64,000 nt of DNA, taken from the NCBI GenBank assembly GCA_022376925.1, contig JAIOJX010000025.1, positions 9,765,141-9,829,140 of the forward strand, in the 5' to 3' direction. A program made the translations under genes and the position numbers. The stretch's first letter is position 1. The number at the start of each line of letters is the position of its first letter. Shown in pieces: positions 57,337 to 64,000 of this stretch. The notes beneath the pieces are model-generated. The model had not been told where the DNA came from and did no database searches. It saw only the letters and a program-made list of their open reading frames with translations. The DNA is from Tragulus kanchil (taxonomy: Eukaryota > Chordata > Mammalia > Artiodactyla > Tragulidae).

Positions 57337-58254
57337 AGAATATGAATGATATAACTTATTCATATTTTTGGGAAGAGATACTTGTTGCCTCTAATATGAA
57401 TATTGTCTAACTACTTCGATTTAATCTTGTTCTATGATCATCAGATTATAATTTGATTTTGATATACTTGCTAATTTAAAAAGAAAAATTTCAGAATATG
57501 TGAATAGCTAGGCTTTTGGCAGTTTTATTTTTTTCCTTTTACCTACTACAGTTAAAAAAAAGAAAAACCCAGCACCAAGTATACACAGTCTCTTGCGAAT
57601 TACATTAGTCCAAGGCATTAATGTGGAGTTCAGACAGCTTTTGTCCCCAGTGTGATCACTGTACACAACATTTTGAACTAGATCCAGGATTTTGATGATT
57701 ACTATCTGAAGCTTCTTCTGGGACTAAATGACTGATTTGTGCAAGCTGGAATATGTTGCCTATTCCTTTAAGTAGAGTTGGAGATAGTGATGACAAGGGA
57801 ATTTGGCGGGAAGAAGCCAAGAGGTTACTTGTAGCCGCTGTAACATCGCTAGGTAATAATCAGAGGTGATAGAAAGCATTCCTCTTTGTGTATCACACAA
57901 GGTTCACCCCTTTAAGGACACGTATACCAAGAACTCAGCTGAATTCCCTTTTGTGGTTCAAGTCTTCAAACTTTCTATCTAGTTTTCACAAAGCTTTTGT
58001 TTCCAGACTTGAGCGTCAGTGAAACTTGAAAATTTATGTGTGGTTTCTGAACCCTATCATTTCAATAGGCCTTTATTTTGTGAGCTCTGTTTTTCTCTAT
58101 ACATTTCATTCCTTTGAAAGTTGATGAAACGACTTTCTCCATTTCTGGCAATAAAGAATCAGAAGGATTCTTTAGGCATCTTTATGATAGACTTATTTTC
58201 TTTGTTTCTAAGAAAAGGAATGGGAAGATTATTGATTACAGGTGAAATTATTTA
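57337..58254. other. Unique non-coding DNA
   Basis: No gene or repeat recognised. The part from 57564 is repeated from 58659 by duplication 22. Confidence 0.6.
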
Positions 58255-59750
58255 ACCATATAAAATAATTTTATATGACCTAGCAATTTCACTTCAGGGT
58301 ATATGCCTTCTGTCATTGAAAGCAGAGACTCAAAGAAATATTTGTACATCATCATTCTTAGCAGCATTATTTACAATGCCCAAAAGGTGGAAACAGCACA
58401 AGTGTCTATGAAGAGATAAACAAAATGTGTTATATACATTTAATGGAATTATTACTCTGCCTTGAAAAGGAAGAAAATTCTGACACATGCTAAAATAAGA
58501 ATGAATCTTGAGCACATTATGCAAAGTGAAATAAACTGGTCACAAAAGGGAAGTACTATATAGGTCTAGTTACATGAGGAACCTAGAGTAGTCAGATTCA
58601 TAGTGATAGAGAGGAGAATGTTTGTTGGGGACTGGAGGGAAGGGAGATGAGTTATTAGAAAACCCAGCACCAAGTATACACAGTCTCTTCGAATTACATT
58701 AGTCCAAGGCATTAATGTGGAGTTCAGACAGCTTTTGTCCCCAGTGTGATCACTGTACACAACATTTTGAACTAGATCCAGGATTTTGATGATTACTATC
58801 TGAAGCTTCTTCTGGGACTAAATGACTGATTTGTGCAAGCTGGAATATGTTGCCTATTCCTTTAAGTAGAGTTGGAGATAGTGATGACAAGGGAATTTGG
58901 CGGGAAGAAGCCAAGAGGTTACTTGTAGCCGCTGTAACATCGCTAGGTAATAATCAGAGGTGATAGAAAGCATTCCTCTTTGTGTATCACACAAGGTTCA
59001 CCCCTTTAAGGACACGTATACCAAGAACTCAGCTGAATTCCCTTTTGTGGTTCAAGTCTTCAAACTTTCTATCTAGTTTTCACAAAGCTTTTGTTTCCAG
59101 ACTTGAGCGTCAGTGAAACTTGAAAATTTATGTGTGGTTTCTGAACCCTATCATTTCAATAGGCCTTTATTTTGTGAGCTCTGTTTTTCTCTATACATTT
59201 CATTCCTTTGAAAGTTGATGAAACGACTTTCTCCATTTCTGGCAATAAAGAATCAGAAGGATTCTTTAGGCATCTTTATGATAGACTTATTTTCTTTGTT
59301 TCTAAGAAAAGGAATGGGAAGATTATTGATTACAGGTGAAATTATTTAACCATATAAAATAATTTTATATGACCTAGCAATTTCACTTCAGGGTATATGC
59401 CTTCTGTCATTGAAAGCAGAGACTCAAAGAAATATTTGTACATCATCATTCTTAGCAGCATTATTTACAATGCCCAAAAGGTGGAAACAGCACAAGTGTC
59501 TATGAAGAGATAAACAAAATGTGTTATATACATTTAATGGAATTATTACTCTGCCTTGAAAAGGAAGAAAATTCTGACACATGCTAAAATAAGAATGAAT
59601 CTTGAGCACATTATGCAAAGTGAAATAAACTGGTCACAAAAGGGAAGTACTATATAGGTCTAGTTACATGAGGAACCTAGAGTAGTCAGATTCATAGTGA
59701 TAGAGAGGAGAATGTTTGTTGGGGACTGGAGGGAAGGGAGATGAGTTATT
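57564..59750. repeat. Direct duplication 22 (offset 1095-1094)
   Basis: Copy 1 is 57564-58656 and copy 2 is 58659-59750. Almost no filler. A 1-bp difference near the start of copy 2 ('TCTTGCGAAT' against 'TCTTCGAAT'). Confidence 0.96.
58255..58656 (+). mobile_element. Old L1 3' UTR, sense, cut by junction
   Basis: Same insertion as 59349-59905, truncated where duplication 22 jumps back. Phrases: 'GCAATTTCACTTCAGGGTAT', 'AAATTCTGACACATGCTAAA', 'TTGAGCACATTATGCAAAGTG'-like and 'AACCTAGAGTAGTCAGATTC'. Confidence 0.85.
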
Positions 59751-59905
59751 GTTTGATGGATGCAAAGCTTCAGTTTTGCAAGATGAGAAGAGTTCTCTGG
59801 ATGGATGGTGAGAACAGCAGCACAGCAGTGTGAGTGCATTCAATGCCACCCGATTGTACACTTAATGGTTAAGACAATGAGTTTCCTGTTGTGTATATTT
59901 TAAAC
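59349..59905 (+). mobile_element. Old mammalian L1 3' UTR, sense
   Basis: A continuous, diverged 3' end of an ancient L1 (L1MA/L1MB-like by its order of phrases), running on through 'GGATGCAAAGCTTCAGTTTT', 'CTCTGGATGGATGGTGAGAA' and 'GATTGTACACTTAATGGTTA'. No open frame is expected. Confidence 0.82.
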
Positions 59906-59949
59906 CTATTCGAAGCTTTTTAGACTTCACTTTTAACATGTGAAGCTAA

Positions 59950-60115
59950 TTATAGGTTGCCTACTATGTGCCAGATGTTAAACTTTACATAAATTATTCC
60001 TGATAAATATTATTATCCTTATTTTTTCAAGTGAAGAAACAGAAGTTCACGGGAATTAAATAATTTCATGAGGTTATGCAATAAAGCAGCAGAAATGAAA
60101 TCTGAAAACAAGCCA
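59950..60115 (-). mobile_element. MIR SINE, antisense
   Basis: 'TTGCCTACTATGTGCCAGAT', 'TATTATTATCCTTATTTTT', 'GTGAAGAAACAGAAGTTCAC' and 'CATGAGGTTATGCAATAAAG' follow the complement of MIR. Confidence 0.78.
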
Positions 60116-60172
60116 TGTAGTCTTCTTCATCCTCCCAGTCCTACTTCCTACCTGGAACTAACCAACTTGTGA

Positions 60173-60200
60173 ACACACCACACACACACACACAGACACA
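60173..60200. repeat. (CA)n microsatellite
   Basis: A run of CA dinucleotides with one G interruption. Single copy, just upstream of duplication 23. Confidence 0.9.
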
Positions 60201-60249
60201 GAATTCTCTATTTTCATCTTGGTATACTGTATGTAGTATTCCTTGGCAT

Positions 60250-61291
60250 AAATCAATTGTGTTAATTACCATAAGTATGAATGCTGAGACTGACCATTTA
60301 ATCAAAATGGCAAAGTTAATCCAGAAAATCACCTTGTATAGTTCATAGTGTGGACCAATTCTCATTGCTAAACAAATCTGAGAGGAGGAAGAGCCTGGGT
60401 ACAGACAGCTCTATTGGCTGCCTCATGAGTAAGGGAATTAATCTGATAGCATGAGCTTCAGGCTTTGCAGTTACATCCCGGCATTTCAGAAGTGGCAGTT
60501 TGAAAATTTACGTTCCAAAAAAACTTAAGACCAAGTTGATCATCTGACATTTTTTTTTTTTCTCCCATTGGTTTTGGGATCGCTTTAAGATGGCATCTTG
60601 TAGAATTGCTAGAAGAATTTTCTGAGTAATTTTTTGGTGTGTCTCTGAATGAACTTAATATGTGTTCATTGTGTAACAAGAACAGTCTGTCTGTAGGCAG
60701 AAATTGGTTAACAGAATGGACAGTCTTGCTAGAGCACATACTTCTCAAGTAGTGGGCACAGAGGCAGAGTAATTGGCTGTGTCCTGGTTGTTAGTGGAGG
60801 TATGTTCACCCTGGGCCTGAGAGGACCCTCCGTTTTGGGTTGGAGTTTATTATGAGGTGAGGAAATTACTGGACACCTCCAGCTGCCATTAATCAGCTGC
60901 AGAGTCAGAGTGGAGCCAAGTGAGAAGCCTGTGGGTGGGTTTTTCCTGGTGCTGTGGAAATACAAGACGATAGAGACAAACGTTTTCCAGCCTCGCAGCA
61001 CTAGACTCTGCCCTTTCACAGTTCTTAACATGCGTGTTTAAATTGATTTAGTTCATTTACCCCCTCAACCTAACCATCTATTTTCCTTGAAGACTGACAG
61101 TTTTATGTGTTGCTACTATGTTATTATGTGTTGCTGCTCTGCCGGTAGCTATAGTGTTTCAGAAACATTCACCTCCAGACATAAAGGAAGAGGGAGGAGG
61201 GGGGAGTGTGGAGAAGGGGAGCTAAGGGTGCGTCATTTTAATTCCTCTTTATGGGGTGCAGAACATGCCCATCATGGCACCGGCTTTCTCT
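60250..61291. other. Unique non-coding DNA
   Basis: No repeat family or recognisable gene. The small minus-strand frames here repeat at 61633-62119 because of duplication 23 and match nothing I know. Confidence 0.55.
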
Positions 61292-62380
61292 CCCCCTTTT
61301 TTACCCTTTTCATGACTTATAAATCCGGAAAGAGGGGAAATCAATTGTGTTAATTACCATAAGTATGAATGCTGAGACTGACCATTTAATCAAAATGGCA
61401 AAGTTAATCCAGAAAATCACCTTGTATAGTTCATAGTGTGGACCAATTCTCATTGCTAAACAAATCTGAGAGGAGGAAGAGCCTGGGTACAGACAGCTCT
61501 ATTGGCTGCCTCATGAGTAAGGGAATTAATCTGATAGCATGAGCTTCAGGCTTTGCAGTTACATCCCGGCATTTCAGAAGTGGCAGTTTGAAAATTTACG
61601 TTCCAAAAAAACTTAAGATCAAGTTGATCATCTTACTTTTTTGTGTTTTCTCCCATTGGTTTTGGGATCGCTTTAAGATGGCATCTTGTAGAATTGCTAG
61701 AAGAATTTTCTGAGTAATTTTTTGGTGTGTCTCTGAATGAACTTAATATGTGTTCATTGTGTAACAAGAACAGTCTGTCTGTAGGCAGAAATTGGTTAAC
61801 AGAATGGACAGTCTTGCTAGAGCACATACTTCTCAAGTAGTGGGCACAGAGGCAGAGTAATTGGCTGTGTCCTGGTTGTTAGTGGAGGTATGTTCACCCT
61901 GGGCCTGAGAGGACCCTCCGTTTTGGGTTGGAGTTTATTATGAGGTGAGGAAATTACTGGACACCTCCAGCTGCCATTAATCAGCTGCAGAGTCAGAGTG
62001 GAGCCAAGTGAGAAGCCTGTGGGTGGGTTTTTCCTGGTGCTGTGGAAATACAAGACGATAGAGACAAACGTTTTCCAGCCTCGCAGCACTAGACTCTGCC
62101 CTTTCACAGTTCTTAACATGCGTGTTTAAATTGATTTAGTTCATTTACCCCCTCAACCTAACCATCTATTTTCCTTGAAGACTGACAGTTTTATGTGTTG
62201 CTACTATGTTATTATGTGTTGCTGCTCTGCCGGTAGCTATAGTGTTTCAGAAACATTCACCTCCAGACATAAAGGAAGAGGGAGGAGGGGGGAGTGTGGA
62301 GAAGGGGAGCTAAGGGTGCGTCATTTTAATTCCTCTTTTATGGGGTGCAGAACATGCCCATCATGGCACCGGCTTTCTCT
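60250..62380. repeat. Direct duplication 23 (offset 1088-1089)
   Basis: Copy 1 is 60250-61291 and copy 2 is 61338-62380. The 46-base filler (61292-61337) is a disordered version of the pyrimidine-rich continuation after 62380. The copies differ around 60550/61638, where one has a run of T and the other 'TTTTTTGTGTTTTC'. Confidence 0.96.
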
Positions 62381-62587
62381 CTCCTTACTCCCTCTCTTTT
62401 CTTTATTCCTTTTCTGTGTCAATGATTTCCATGAAAAAGCCTTGAATAAAAGTTCCCACTTGAGAAACACATCTGTCAGCTGATGTCAACGCCTGGCTCA
62501 CTCCTCTTCCTGTTGGGTTGCAAATATGGCATTCTCTCATGGTCCTGGAATGCTGACATGGTCGAGTGGCGAAAGCCAAACACAGGT
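62381..62587 (+). other. Possible exon with splice donor
   Basis: Non-repetitive sequence ending 'CAAACACAG|GTAAGGTC', a near-perfect splice donor at about 62585/62586. It is less AT-rich than its surroundings and keeps some CpGs. No protein is recognised, and there is no clear acceptor or frame. It may be a UTR/lncRNA exon or chance. Confidence 0.2.
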
Positions 62588-64000
62588 AAGGTCAAGCTGA
62601 AAAAATCGCTGGGGGCCTTCTGTCTTCAGTTGAGCTTTTGGAGGGAATAGGAAGAATCTCCAAGCAATTTATTGTCTCTGCTGCCGTGTCAGTGCAGAAA
62701 AGGAGGATGGTGGAGATTTAAAAAAAGTTAGACAGCCAGTGACCCCCGGTTGGCTGCAGGGACTTTAGTCAAGACATTCCAAGTGCTTGTCTGGTTGGAG
62801 ACATTTGCCTCAGGATAAGCAGGACTTCATATCTGACCCTCACCCTCAGCATTTTTGGAACTGGATGAAAGTGCCTTATCTGAACATGGAAGAGTATTTC
62901 TGGCGCTGAAGGCCAAAGACTAAAATTCAGAGTTAAAATAAATACTCAGAGAAGGAAAGGAAACAGTGAGGTTAAAGGTTTGATCAGATATGAACCTCTA
63001 AGCTCACTGACTTTACCACAGCCTAGTTTTATTCCATCCGGTTTTCATGTGCTCATCTATGCAATAGCACTCAGAAACACTCTCTTTTTACTCTTCCTGC
63101 TTTTGTATTGGAGGATAGAAGATGCCAATTCCATTGATTTATATAGACAAATAAAAATAAAATGGGCAAAATAAAAGTAGATGAGCCTGTTTGAAGTATG
63201 TAGCCAGAAATGAATATTTTCGACTTTTTCCTGTGCATCAGTATTTAGTTATGTATAGTATCTGATACTTTTGACTAGTCATAATTATTAGCCAGTAATA
63301 GAAAGAGTTTAAACTCACGCCCTTAGAATGAATTTGCCATTTTATGATGAAACAGAATCTTGGGGAAAGAGTGAGGGAGACATATGTTTATACAGACACA
63401 CATACACACATAACATTTATTATTAATAAATAAAAGAATGTTATTACTCTAGCACAGATTAAGCTTAAAGATTGGGGTTTTAGTCACCTAGTGACTTTCC
63501 AGGTGGGCCCTTTCTGAGCAGCTAGGGGTCACAGGCCCCCCCACACACAGTGGGTGTAGAGATCGATGGTGTGCGTGGTAATCCTTACACTATTAGAATT
63601 TGGATGAGAGTCCCTTGTTTCCCCAGAGTTCCCAGGGTTTGCATGGTTGACTGTTCCTAATCGGAGGTCTCCTCAGTGACACACAGAGTTTCTCTGAAGC
63701 AAGAGACCCTAGGCCCTTAGGGAAATGAAGCATGCGGCTACTTTAGCCAGGCATTCAAGTCTCCCTTTGATGACTGGGGAGTGACTGAGAGGCCTCACTG
63801 ACATCCACAGGCCTTTCTTCACTCCTGTGCTCAAGTGTTGCTGTGGGTTGGGTGCTTGGAGTATTGGTTCAGCTGTGCCTTGCGAGGTCCAGGTGGGCAA
63901 ATGAATGACACACACTTGCTGTCTGCGACAGCTGAGCTTTCCTTGATGGAAAGTCATGCAGATAGCACTTGATAACACAAACCTGCTCAATGGAAAGATC
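62588..64000. other. Unique non-coding DNA to window end
   Basis: No repeat family recognised apart from a short CA-rich patch near 63395-63412. Open frames at 62980-63174 and 63709-63990 lack any recognisable domain. A gene cannot be excluded, since a mammalian exon can be short. Confidence 0.5.

Noticed and set aside
488..62380. A novel biological array of ~1.1 kb tandem duplications
   Set aside because: The units are unrelated to each other, boundaries are arbitrary, fillers are garbled flank and errors pile up at ends. Assembly overlap explains all of this; biology does not.

Overview
This is nuclear DNA of a ruminant mammal, not a prokaryote or virus. Bov-tA SINEs, tRNA-Glu-derived (CHR-like) SINEs, decayed MIRs, several ages of LINE-1 and an AT-rich background support this. 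Bov-tA restricts it to ruminants; I cannot name the species. I see no host protein-coding exon I can defend. The only recognisable coding sequence is LINE-1 ORF1/ORF2, on the minus strand between about 34.4 and 46.9 kb.

The dominant feature is that the window is not a simple linear locus as written. At 23 points the sequence runs forward, breaks, jumps back by 1.05-1.26 kb and repeats almost identically. All are direct, adjacent or nearly adjacent duplications spread from 0.5 to 62.4 kb. They ignore all other boundaries (SINEs, L1 ORFs, unique DNA). At many junctions 5-50 bases of 'filler' are a garbled version of the true flanking sequence. The simplest reading is a draft assembly of pieces about 2-5 kb long whose ~1.1 kb overlaps were never merged. 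Summing the 23 offsets gives about 25.4 kb of redundancy, so the real locus is near 38.6 kb.

Layout: 0-17.6 kb holds Bov-tA, MIR and CHR-like SINEs (including a young SINE inserted in an older relative at 10.8-11.4 kb) in otherwise unique DNA. 17.7-21.5 kb looks like a decayed sense-strand L1. 21.5-29.2 kb is AT-rich DNA with a MIR and an antisense L1 3' fragment. 29.2-34.3 kb has a Bov-tA, a sense L1 3' end and a MIR. 34.43-46.91 kb is one young full-length antisense L1 inserted into an older L1 3' UTR with an 11-bp target-site duplication. It looks 12.5 kb long but collapses to about 6.8 kb once five duplications are removed. 47.2 kb (repeated at 48.3 kb) is a young CpG-rich SINE with a perfect 13-bp target-site duplication. 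49.3-55.1 kb is AT-rich and nearly free of recognisable repeats, and contains a single-copy imperfect hairpin at 49,528-49,647. 55-60 kb holds Bov-tA pieces and an old L1 3' end. 60-64 kb is unique DNA with a possible exon/splice donor near 62.58 kb.

The genes do not form a pathway. The only functional relationship is that of a retrotransposon: ORF1 is open, but ORF2 carries two nonsense codons and a 2-bp frameshift, so this L1 copy is predicted to be dead. SINEs of the kind seen here depend on L1-type machinery in trans. I found no undescribed biological system; the strongest unexplained signal is the serial duplication, which I judge to be an assembly artefact.
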